Source: Epiperipatus broadwayi
Lineage: Eukaryota; Onychophora; Udeonychophora; Euonychophora; Peripatidae
Direction: 5' to 3'
Length of the DNA stretch: 64,000 nucleotides
Assembly: GCA_028023455.1 (NCBI GenBank)
Contig: JAQFVV010006504.1
Location: forward strand, 1-64,000
Part shown: one piece after another, positions 54,482 through 64,000 of the stretch
Position numbering within the stretch: position 1 is the stretch's first letter
How the letters are laid out: each line of letters begins with the position of its first letter
Program-made: the position numbers and the translations under genes
The notes under the pieces: generated by a model
What the model saw: the letters and a program-made list of their open reading frames with translations, nothing else
What the model was told of the DNA's origin: nothing
Databases searched by the model: none

Positions 54482-54865
54482 TTATTTATATATATAGAAA
54501 TTTTTTTAAAAAGTTATTATTTATTTTTTGTTTTGTTTTATTATTTATATATTGTTATTTTATATATAGAATTATTATTATTATTTTATTTTTAAAAAGT
54601 TATTTTGTTGATTAGTTTTTTGTAAATTTGTTATTAAAAGATTTACTTTTAAGAAAAATATAACGTTCGAAAAACGTTATTTATATATAGAAATTTTTTA
54701 AAAAAGTTATTATTTATTTTTTGTTTTGTTTTATTTATATATTGTTATTTTATATATAGAATTATTATTATTTTTTTATTTTTAAAAGTTATTTTGTTGA
54801 TTAGTTTTTTGTAAATTTGTTATTAAAAGATTTACTTTTAAGAAAAATATAACGTTCGAAAAACG
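54482..54865 (+). repeat. Two tandem 5' UTR monomers of element D
   Basis: Units 54482-54676 (195 bp) and 54677-54865 (189 bp) are almost identical and each ends in AACGTTCGAAAAACG. Tandem 5' monomers act as promoters in some LINEs; here that is an inference. Confidence 0.75.
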
Positions 54866-54869
54866 TAAA

Positions 54870-55760
54870 ATAAAAAAAAAGGATTATATTTGTATTTCAA
54901 AATGTTTATATAATCGGGAAAAGGAAATTAAGCGTGCTGTTGTAGAATGTACTATATGTGATGGGGTATATCATTTGAAATGTTTAAATAAGACTAGGAA
55001 GGATGTAAATGGTTTATGGTTATGCAGTCAGTGTATTAATATGATAAAAGAGGTGAGAAAGTGTTTTCAAAGTGTAGATAGTCGAAGAATAGTGGGTGGA
55101 GAAAGTAATAGTGTAAATAAGATAGAGGAAGAATTGAAGGATGTAGAAGTAAAATTAAAATCATTAGAGATAAAATGTGAGGAGATAAAGGAATTATTGA
55201 GTAGGAATGATAAGGAAGAAATAGATAAGGAGGACCAGAAGGTATTAGAAAATGTTATAGATAGAGCAGAAAAAGTAGATTATGAAACAGTATTGATAGG
55301 AGATTCACTAATTAGAGAATGTGGGGATATAATTGCAAGGGAAAATAGAAGTAGGTATGTAAGAGTATGTTTGCCTGGAGCTAGAATTAGGGATGTAGCA
55401 GATAAAGTTAAAAAACAAGGTAGTAGAGATGTATATGTTATGGTGGGGACTAATAATTTATTAGAATCATCAGAGAGAATAATGGATGATTATGTAGATT
55501 TGATTAGGAATTTGATTATGATTAAAGGAAGAGTAGGAATAGTTGGATTATTACCAAGGTTTGACAAGAGTTATTTGTTAGATAGGGCATGTTCTATAAA
55601 TGAGAGATTGAAAAAATTGTGTGAGAGAAATAATGTTATGTTTGTGGATGTGTGGGATTGTTTTATTGGAAAGAGAGAGTTATATAGTAAAGATGGGTTG
55701 CATTTAGGAAAACAAGGAAGTGAAGTTTTAGGGAGTTTGATTTATAAAGAATTTTTTTAG
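54870..55760 (+). CDS. Element D ORF1: PHD finger + SGNH esterase
   Basis: This is the ORF1 protein of a CR1-type LINE. The frame is open from 54801. The PHD finger has C-x3-C, C-TI-C, YH-LKC and LC-SQ-C, a C4HC3 pattern, at codons from 54891 to 55034. A coiled-coil segment (EELKDVEVKLKSLEIK region) follows. The SGNH hydrolase has GDSLIREC with the nucleophile serine, GTNN with the conserved asparagine, and DGLH with the catalytic Asp/His pair. All four esterase blocks are intact. There is no in-frame ATG before the PHD finger: 54870-54872 reads ATA just where KKKDYIC would follow a start, suggesting a mutated or non-AUG start. The first true ATG lies past the PHD finger. Esterase ORF1 proteins are proposed to act on membranes or ester substrates; the role is unproven. 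Confidence 0.8.
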   Translation: MKKKDYICISKCLYNREKEIKRAVVECTICDGVYHLKCLNKTRKDVNGLWLCSQCINMIKEVRKCFQSVDSRRIVGGESNSVNKIEEELKDVEVKLKSLEIKCEEIKELLSRNDKEEIDKEDQKVLENVIDRAEKVDYETVLIGDSLIRECGDIIARENRSRYVRVCLPGARIRDVADKVKKQGSRDVYVMVGTNNLLESSERIMDDYVDLIRNLIMIKGRVGIVGLLPRFDKSYLLDRACSINERLKKLCERNNVMFVDVWDCFIGKRELYSKDGLHLGKQGSEVLGSLIYKEFF

Positions 55761-55867
55761 GGAAACGTATAAAGGGGGGTGGGTTTTTAAATTGTAATAT
55801 TATTAAAAAGAATGGATGGAATATAAGAAGTAAGCAAAAGGAATTTGATTTTGATATAAATATAGAT

Positions 55868-58800
55868 ATGGAGAAGGAATGGGTTTGTAAAATTAATGGT
55901 AAGAAAGTAATTTATAAATGTAATGGAGAAGAAAGAATTAAAAGAATTTATAAAAGAGTAGTTAGGAAAGAAGAAATTGTTAAAATTGGGTTTTTGAATA
56001 TGCAAGGTGGTAGGAAACCAGAAAAGTGGATGGAATTAAATAAAACAATTGAAAATGAAGAGCTTGAGGTATTAGCAGTAGTGGAAACACATTTAAGAGA
56101 AGAAGAAGAACCTATTTTGGAACAGTTGGTATGGCAGGGTATAAATAGAAAAGAAAAAGAAAAAAGGGGTGGTGGTATAGGTGTTATATCAAAAAAATAT
56201 TTAAATATTGTTAAATGTCAAGAACACTTGTGGTTTGAAATAAGGTTGGGTAGACAAGAATGGATGGTGGCTATAGTTTATATAGCTACTGGAGATAGTC
56301 AAATTATATTGGAGTGGAATAGTAACATATACGAATGTTTAGTTAAGGATATACAAAGTTTTAAAGAAAAGGGAAGAGAATAATGGTTATAGGGGATATG
56401 AATGGACATATTGAAGAAATTGATGATGTAGATAATAAAAATGGACAGCTTTTGAAGAATTTTTGTCAGAAAGTGAATTTGAGTATTGGAAATTTATTAA
56501 ATATTTATGAGGGACAATACACATGGTCCAGAAATAATATATTTCACACAATAGATTATGTATTGGTAGAGAAAGAGGGAATAAATAAAATACGGAAAAT
56601 TAAGGTATTTGATAATGAAGAAAAAGTATGCACTAGTGATCATAATTTCATTGTAATTGAAATGGTTAGTAATGTGATGGAGAATAGAAATAAAAGTAGA
56701 AATAATAGTGAAAGATGTGGATGGAGAGTAAATGATAAGAATAAGTTGGAAGAGTATAAAATACAAGTTGAAGAAATAATGGAAGAGTGGGTTGGGGATG
56801 AGTATAAGGATTGGTGTAAGGAAGTAGAAAAAGTTGCAAATAGGGTTTTAGGTGAGAATATTGAAAAGAATAAAAGTAATAAAAAAATTAAAATTAGTAA
56901 AAGTGTAAAAGAAAGGAAAGAAGCATGTAGAGAATATAAGTGTGCTATTAAGAATAAGGAAAGTGAAAAAGATATTAATGCTAAATGGGAAAAGTACTTA
57001 GAAAAGAAGAAGTTGGCTAAAATAGATATTTATAGAGAGAGAATGAAATTGAATAGTAAATTGTTGGAGGATATTAATAAAAGTGGAAGAGATGGAAGTA
57101 AAAATTTTGGAATTATATTAAAAGGAGAAATGTAGGGGAGAGAGAGTTAGTATTACTAGATGATGAGGGAACTGAGTGTAGTTCTAGAGAAGATTTAGAG
57201 AGAATCTTAAATAGTTATGTAATGAATATAGAAAAGATGTTAAATGTGAATGATAGAATATTAGAAAATATGAAAGAATATAGTAATGGGAATATTAGTT
57301 TTTCAGAAAATGAACTAAATGAGGTAGAGAAGAAATTGAAAAGTGGGAAGGCAAGAGGTTTAGATGGATGGGCAGCAGAGATGGTAATGAATTTAGGATA
57401 TAGGGCAAAAGTAAAGTTATTATCCTGTTTTAATAAAATGGCACAGAATAGAGTTTTCCCAAGTAGTTGGAGTAATACAAGAGTAAGGTTATTATTTAAA
57501 GGAAAGGGTAAGGATCATAGAAAGTTGAATAATTATAGACCGATAGCGGTAACATCAGTTTTATATAAAGTTTTCTCAGTATATGGTGGCTAGTAAAGTT
57601 GTAAAATGGATGGAAGGGAATAATGTAGTGGGTGAAATGCAAGGAGGTTTTAGATTAGATAGGCGTATAGGAGATAGTTTATTTGTAGTTACACAACTTA
57701 TGGATATGAGTAGGAATGCAGATAAACAGTTATATATGAGTTTTATAGATATAGAGAAGGCATATGATAGAGTAAATAGAAATAGATTATGGATAAGTTT
57801 AGCAAATTTGGGAATGGATGAAGCTTTAATAGATATTATTAAGAAATTATATGAAAATAATTATTATATATATCAATTAGAGAATATAGAATCAATTAAA
57901 GTTAAAAATGGTGTGGGACTAAGGCAAGGATGCCCTATGTCACCTATTTTGTTTGTGTTGTATTTGAGTGAAATGGAAAGAGCAATAGAAAGATTAGGAA
58001 GAGGGATAGAGATACCGTTAATAGGTAGTAAGGGAGTATATATTTTGTCAGGTCTTTTTTTTTGCAGATGATATATTTTTGTGTGCAGAAAAAGAGAAGA
58101 TATGGAAGTTATGTTGAGGACATGTGCAAGGGTGGGTAAAGAGATGGGGATTAAATTTAGTGAAGAAAAATCAAATATAATGATGGTTAATACTGAGGAA
58201 AGAGAAGATGTAGAATTTTTATTGGGAGATATTAAGTTAAGTGTGGTGAATAGATATAGTTATTTGGGAATTATTTTAAGTAATCAGAAAAATTATTTGG
58301 ATGAATGGGAGAAAAAATTGATAAATGAAGCAAAGAAAAGAAAGGGATTGATAAAGAAATTAACAGTATTTTCATATAATAAATATGATGTAGCTAGAAT
58401 TATATGGAAAGGAGTTGCAGTAGCAGGGTTAACATATGGTAATGATGCATTATATGTTAGTAAAAAGATATTAGATTATTTAGAAAAAACTCAAAGGGAA
58501 GTAGGAAGACATGCATTGGATGCAGAAGTATGGACAGCAAGGGAGGCAATTCAAGGAGAAATGGGATGGTCAAGTTTTCATATGAGAGATGCAAAAAGTA
58601 AAATGAAAATGTTTGGTAGATTGCAGTTTATGGATAATAAAAGAATAGCTAAAATAGTATTTAATTGGGTTATGAGTAAAGGGCAGGTAACAAGATGGGT
58701 GAGAAAGGTAATGCGCTATGCAAAAGATTTGGATAAAGAATTTATATCAGTATATTTGTACAAAAGATGGGATGATTGTGTTAAGAGGATTATTGAGTGT

Positions 58801-59286
58801 TATAGTAGTAAGGAATGGGATAAAAGAATAGATTTATTAATAAAGACTAGGGAGTTAGAGAGATGGAGAAATAGTATGGAGAGTAAAAAGAGTTTAAATA
58901 TATATAGAAATAAACAGAATATTAGGTGTGAGTTAATATATGATAATAGTAAGGAAAGTAGTTTATTGTTTAAAGCTCGAACGGGATCTTTAGCTACAAA
59001 AGAATATACATGTAAATGGAAAAATATGGGTGATTTATTTTGTAAATTATGTAAGGAAGGAATTGAAAATATTAGGCATTTGTTAATTGAATGTAAATGT
59101 TTGAAAACAGAAAGGGTACATATAATGAAGTTGTGGAAAAATAAATATGAAAAGAGTGATTATACAGAAAGTGAATTATTGGTTTTTATGCTAGGTTTGG
59201 GAAAAGATAAGGGGGATTTAGATATAAAGGTTATAGAGTTGACAAAAATTATGTTGTGGAAATGGGATAGAGCAGATTATGGGTAA
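55868..59286 (+). pseudogene. Element D ORF2: endonuclease + RT with five frame changes
   Basis: This would be the LINE endonuclease/reverse transcriptase. The APE domain has GFLNMQGG, VVETHL, VIGDMNGH, TIDYVLV and SDHNFIV. The RT has LNNYRPIAVTSVLYK, FIDIEKAYDRV, GLRQGCPMSPILF and FADD. The tail finger is C-KL-C, then H-LLIE-C. Frame changes occur at 56381-56383 (a stop overlapping a start, TAATG), about 57100 (AAAAATTTT), about 57571 (TTTT), 58055-58063 (nine T, directly before ADD) and about 58090 (AAAAA). Each is explained by a single inserted or lost base, mostly in homopolymers, and no substitution stop codon is seen. The copy is therefore either freshly dead or an intact element with residual sequencing errors. 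Confidence 0.85.
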
Positions 59287-59417
59287 ATTTAGAGTGGGGA
59301 ATGTAAAAGAAAGTGGCTAACAGGTTTATCTGGGCTTAATTGCTGAGATATTCTTGACTTCGTTTAAGGAGAAGCCATAATACATCACATATAATGGTTT
59401 GTATATTATATATATAT

Positions 59418-59421
59418 TTGG

Positions 59422-59482
<61 letters not shown>
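59418..59482 (+). repeat. Right TSD copy and (TA)n expansion
   Basis: TTTGGATTG repeats the left flank of element D and continues into a TA run of about 55 bp. Confidence 0.7.
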
Positions 59483-59485
<3 letters not shown>

Positions 59486-62400
59486 CATTCAATTTATTGA
59501 TTTATTACAATGGAGAGCATGAATTATTGATATTAACATGATTTCAGGATAACTATAAACTATTCTAAAATCACTATAACTGATCTGAATGAACGTCTGA
59601 GTCTTATATTTAACAATCCTTGAATATTAAATAAATCGTCAGTAAATAGATGTAAATGTTAACTGTGATAGTTCAAATATAAATGAAATTTATGCAGCAG
59701 CTACAAAAAAATCCTAGTGAGCTACATGTAAACTAATATAAGGTCATCAATAAATAAAATAAACATATTTTATATTTACATCTATTAACTAAAGATCCAT
59801 TTAATATTCCTTCTTATCAGTTATAGTAATTTCAAAATAATTTGTAGCTGTCTGGAAATTACATTAATATATATCATTAACACTTTGTATTGTAATACTC
59901 AATAAATGTAATGTTTTTTTTGTTTTTTTTATGATTGAAGCAAAAGTATAGGTGGATCCATTCTGTACTTTTTTTATTTATTGATGAAGATGTATTAATT
60001 TTTGTATAACTCACTGGGAATTTTCAGTAATTTTGCACAAATTTAGACATGGTTGCTATATAATGTAGACTATTGACAAAGGTAATATCATTCAAGCACC
60101 ATCATCTTTTTTGTAACCTTTATGTATATGACTGTTATAATATACAATTTGTAATCACAAAATAATAGGAACTTATTTTTCGGTTTTTGTTAAAAATAAT
60201 TATAATAATATGGGACTGTTTAGGAAGATGAGAATTTTATAGATGTGGAGACAGAAGACATCAATATTTTAATGAGAACTTTCAAAGCTGTTGACTAATT
60301 TAAAACTAAGAAAGCAGAAGGATTTGTTATTTGTTATAGTGTGATATAATATAGTCAATTTTCCAGAAAATGTTGATATTAGCTCATATGATGCAACAAT
60401 AACACTGTTTAGATGAGAAAGTATAATATATTTGATAGTTTTAAGAGCAATATCTTTCAAAGTGATGAATGGTAAAAAAGATGTAAATGTAGACAATTCT
60501 ATCAACTAAATAATTAACAATGGCTACAACAATTAATGTTGGTCATAATTGAGTGTTATTTAGAAAAGAAGTGGAGTCAGTTTATATTAAGAAATATTTT
60601 GTATATAATTTGAATATAATGGTTTATGTTTGACAAGAGTGCTCAGCTTCAAGAATTCATTAGGATTATAGCTAATGCTTCCAGTGTTTGCTTAGTATGA
60701 TATTAGCACTGCCTTTAACTTTAAACTGTGAAAATGTTTGGCCACATTTTTATGCTTTAAAATACTTTGTGATGCAGTAGTTAATAGTATACCCTATTAT
60801 TACCCTTTGGATTTTTTATAACTGAATTATATTAAAAGAGCTTATTAGTTTTGCTGTATTTATTTTATAACCAAACCATTCAGCCAATCAAACAATTTTT
60901 AATAGATGATTTTCTACTTTTAAACAGAAATTGAAACAAGAAAGAAAATTCATTTACTCTATTTTTATAGCTATCATAGCATTTTAATCTCATGTCAAGC
61001 ATTATTTTTGCATTTGTAGTTTTTTATAGGAATATTAAAATATTTTTCACTCTGCAATTACCTATTGAAACGTTCGAGTAACTTTTACTTTTGTTTGTAA
61101 TTTATTACAAACATAAACTTATAGCTTATGAATTGCAATATTTTTTTTATAAATTTTGCATCTAAGTAACATGTAATTAATTGTGAAGAGTGAACGATAC
61201 CCTATTATGAATTTGCTCTATTTGCAATATAATTTGGTCAGATTTAATGTACTAATATTTTAAACACATGTCAACAAAGAGTCTATGATTTCTTTCTATT
61301 TGTGTCAAAGTTAATCCATTTAAGTTTTTGCACTAATTATTTTTATTATATTTGAATAAGTGTGTTTTAAGTGATTATCATAAATGTTTATAAAAGTTAA
61401 AATTATTTGATGTTTATCTAATTCGAAAATAATTCTATAAAATAATCGGGCTGGTTAATTAACAACTAAATAACATAACCATAACAGTGATATTTTCTGA
61501 TAAATAAATAAAATCTGTAATTTTTTTTTTTTTTTTTTGGCTAATATGTTGAAAATCAGTTTCTACATTCCCACAATCTTATTAATATAAATCTAGATGG
61601 TGCATTCTGTATTTTTGATGCTTGAAATATTTAGGTTACTTAATATGCATTAGAGGTGCAATAGTTTTTAATACAATTTTGTGATCAACATTTTTTCAGT
61701 TGCCAATTCAAAGATCAATTGATAGATTATCTTCAAGATTGATTAATTTCCTACTATTTGAAATTATACCAAATTAAGTTATATGCCCTTTATGTAATGA
61801 AAACAAGTTAAACTTCTTGACACTACTTTTTATTTTGTCTAAAAATTCTTTGTGACATAAAAATTAAAATCAATCCAGTTGGAATTATAATACATTTATG
61901 TTTTTCCACAGGACTGAAATTTGAATCATTATAGATATCATAAATATGAGGAATTATTGCAGGTGTTATGAATTATTAGTAAACTATCTACTGTATAATA
62001 AATTACATGTAATCAAAAATTACTTAATTAAATTTTATCAAACTAAAAGCATTTTTTTCTATTCTAATGTGCAGTTTTTTATAATGTTGAATAACTATTA
62101 GTTATTAGAGGGCAGAAAAAATGTAATTCCTTTCTTCAGAATGTTTTGGGAATTACTTTTAATCAATGGGAACACTAATTTCAAAGTCAGAATGTTATCT
62201 GAAATTGCACTACTATCTGATAATCAATAGTTGTCACTGATTATTCAAGCTTATGGATAACAATAGAATATAAAAATAAGAAATGTTATTTAGTAATAAT
62301 TGTAGTAAGCTAAAAAAATCAGAATTAAATATGATTCTGTTAATATTAAATCAAATTGTTATCTTCCTATAATTCTAGAACTTAGAAAAATAGACTTGAG

Positions 62401-63012
62401 ACAATTTTGTTTTACCTTGACAGTTTACTTTTTTACATTTTTATTTGGTTTATTATTGATTTGTTTTATATTTACTTCTACATTTTTATTATTAAAAATA
62501 AAATAATAAACATTATTTTTTTTTCAAAATTATAATTCTACTTCCCAATTATGTAGCTTTATAATTATTGTTAAATTTACATTATTCATTAAAAGAAAGA
62601 ATCTACCAAAAGCCATTTGTAATTTAAGTATAGTGAGATCTGGTACAACAAATTAATTGCTCAGAAGGTAATTTGTTATATTATCCATTTATTACAATTT
62701 CTCTTGAAGTATGTGCATTTGGAAATTATCCTTTTCAGACCCAAAACCTAGACAAATATTAGTATCCAAAGCAATTATTTAATCAGAAAAAATGATAAAT
62801 TATAAACTTAAAAGTAAAAAATACATGTAAAATTAATTGTGATATAGATCATATGATTAGATTTTAATGAAAACTCAAATTCAATTTTATGAGAATGAAA
62901 TAAAAATATGAACTAATTACATACTCCAATAAAAATTTATCAATTATTAATATGAGAATATTTATTTTAGTATGGAAATTTTTTTTATTAATTGCTCAAA
63001 ATAGCATTAGAC
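59483..63012. other. Intergenic, A+T-rich; repeat copy at 59665-59770
   Basis: The first few hundred bases hold the diverged partner of the 54060-54172 repeat and a small inverted repeat (AATAGATGTAAAT near 59646 and its complement near 59775). The rest has no supported gene. Confidence 0.5.
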
Positions 63013-64000
63013 CAGTGTTTCCCAACCTGTGGTACGCGTACCACTGGTGGTACGCGAGTTGCTGGTTGGTGGTACACGAAAAATAATCAATAATGGCGGA
63101 CATAAAAAAAAATTAAATCATAAAAATATAGAAACGTCTTTTCCTATAATTCATAAAAATTATTTTAATTAATAATATTATACAGTAAAGTTGTTAATAT
63201 GTACAGTCGATAACGATCTTTAATGTTAATGATAAAATTGAAAGTATGATTAAGAAATTAGATTTTTGGAAACAGTAATATATATAAGTATCGAAAACAA
63301 TCAACTGGAAGTATTCGAAACTCTACATATTTTTTGTTTGAAAATAAGGTTAGTCTATCTCAAGATATACGAGAAAATATAATAGCACATTTAACAGGAT
63401 TAAAATTGTCTTTTATGGAATATTTTCCAAAACCCGAAAACACAAATGATAATTGGATTTCAAACCCCTTCTATGCAGAAAATTTATAAAAAGCTACATC
63501 ATTATCAATAAAGGATAAAGAAAATTTAATAGAATTATCATGTGACAGAACTTTACAAGTAGAATTCAAACGACACAATCTAATTAATTTTTGGTTAAAC
63601 ATTAAATAATATGAAACTTTCTGAGAAAGCTCTTAAATTATTATTACCGTTTACTACGGAATTAGTAGGAAGAGCTTTTTCTTCATATATTTTTTTTTTA
63701 AAAAATAAGTATGGAAACAGATTGAACGCAGCTGTAGAACCAAATTTCAAAAAATTATGTTGTTCGAAACAAACACAAAGATCTCATTAAATTTATTTTA
63801 TAAAAATATTTGATTATGATAAGAAAATATACTAATTGTTTTTTTATAATTTTGTGTTTTTATTAAAACCATTTATTAGTAAACAAAATATGACAAAATA
63901 GTAGATAAATAATGAGTTGGATCAAGGCAAATCAATCTAAATTATTTAATTTGAAAGAATGTATCAGAAAAGGATCATACCCAGAAATTAGAATATCATT
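63013..64000 (+). mobile_element. Decayed hAT transposon, 5' part
   Basis: The end begins CAGTGTTTCCCAACC, a typical hAT terminal inverted repeat, followed by GTGGTACGCGTACCAC and a second GTGGTACGCG, as in hAT elements with ZBED/SCAN-type transposases. A coding trace of the transposase C-terminus follows much too soon, so most of the gene is deleted. The 3' end is beyond the window; the eight bases before the TIR (CATTAGAC) would be the target duplication. Confidence 0.75.
63349..63790 (+). pseudogene. hAT transposase C-terminal remnant
   Basis: This encodes the remains of a hAT cut-and-paste transposase. One frame gives LSFMEYFPKP, NPFYAEN, a stop, ENLIELSCDRTLQVEFK and NFWLNIK, then a stop. 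After a one-base shift, LSEKALKLLLPFTTELVGRAFSS, NKYGNRLNAAVEPNFK and a stop follow. The order (N-L-I-E-L-S, F-W, then A-L-x-L-L-L-P-F-x-T and K-Y-x-N-R-L) is the dimerisation-domain end of hAT transposases. At least two stops and one frameshift are present, and the BED finger and catalytic core are absent. Confidence 0.7.

Larger units (their letters stand above)
54195..59417 (+). mobile_element. Element D: CR1-group LINE with PHD/esterase ORF1
   Basis: This is a plus-strand element bounded by the TTTGGATTG duplications. The order is a 5' region with a perfect hairpin (54264-54303), two tandem 190-bp monomers (54482-54865), ORF1, a 107-bp spacer, ORF2 and a short 3' UTR. An 18-bp inverted repeat lies near both ends (54229-54246 and 59390-59407). 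PHD and esterase modules in ORF1 are known from CR1-like elements. The sense strand is strikingly poor in C and rich in G, unlike elements A-C. ORF2 has several frame changes, so this copy is probably dead unless they are sequencing errors. Confidence 0.85.

Noticed and set aside
60190-60510. Weak coding impression (KTKKAEGFVICYSV) recalling small GTPases
   Set aside because: Stops on both sides and too little sequence to support a family.

Overview
This window is strongly A+T-rich nuclear DNA from a multicellular animal, most likely an invertebrate. The evidence is several clades of non-LTR retrotransposons, Penelope-like and hAT remnants, long (TA)n and (ATT)n microsatellites, and spliced exon-like signals. 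No bacterial gene organisation, rRNA, tRNA gene or CRISPR array is visible. I cannot name the species. Almost everything recognisable is mobile DNA; host genes are represented by two candidate exons only.

Layout. At 1-527 a 223-bp-arm palindrome ends in a complete hammerhead ribozyme motif (472-527). A short SINE with a 16-bp target duplication follows at 2630-2732. From 10085 to 23969 three non-LTR retrotransposons lie in a split (ATT)n array. They are a 5'-truncated element A (plus strand), a nearly intact element B (minus) and an apparently intact two-ORF element C (minus). B and C are relatives: ORF1 is a CCHC-knuckle protein with an AT-hook-like motif, and ORF2 is APE endonuclease plus reverse transcriptase plus a CCHC tail. 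Both end next to the microsatellite. Illumina adapter sequence is embedded in element A twice and probably at the window start, so the assembly has artefacts.

From 24 to 35 kb is mostly unique A+T-rich DNA, with a candidate signal-peptide exon at 25092-25265 and a decayed Penelope GIY-YIG fragment at 34945-35235. A young non-autonomous LTR retrotransposon occupies 35955-41171, with LTRs of about 2.2 kb that are nearly identical and a 739-bp non-coding interior. A candidate terminal exon lies on the minus strand at 47864-47977. Two large foldback structures (49443-49856 and 52340-54032) look like inverted Penelope-type terminal repeats and carry degenerate hammerhead-like motifs. The second retains the end of a GIY-YIG endonuclease.

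Element D (about 54195-59417) is a CR1-group retrotransposon. Its ORF1 combines a PHD finger with an SGNH esterase, and its ORF2 is broken by several single-base frame changes. The window ends in the 5' part of a decayed hAT transposon (63013 onward).

The features are not a cooperating host pathway. They are layered insertions: microsatellite hosting LINEs, ribozyme-bearing foldbacks, a recent LTR insertion and an old DNA transposon.
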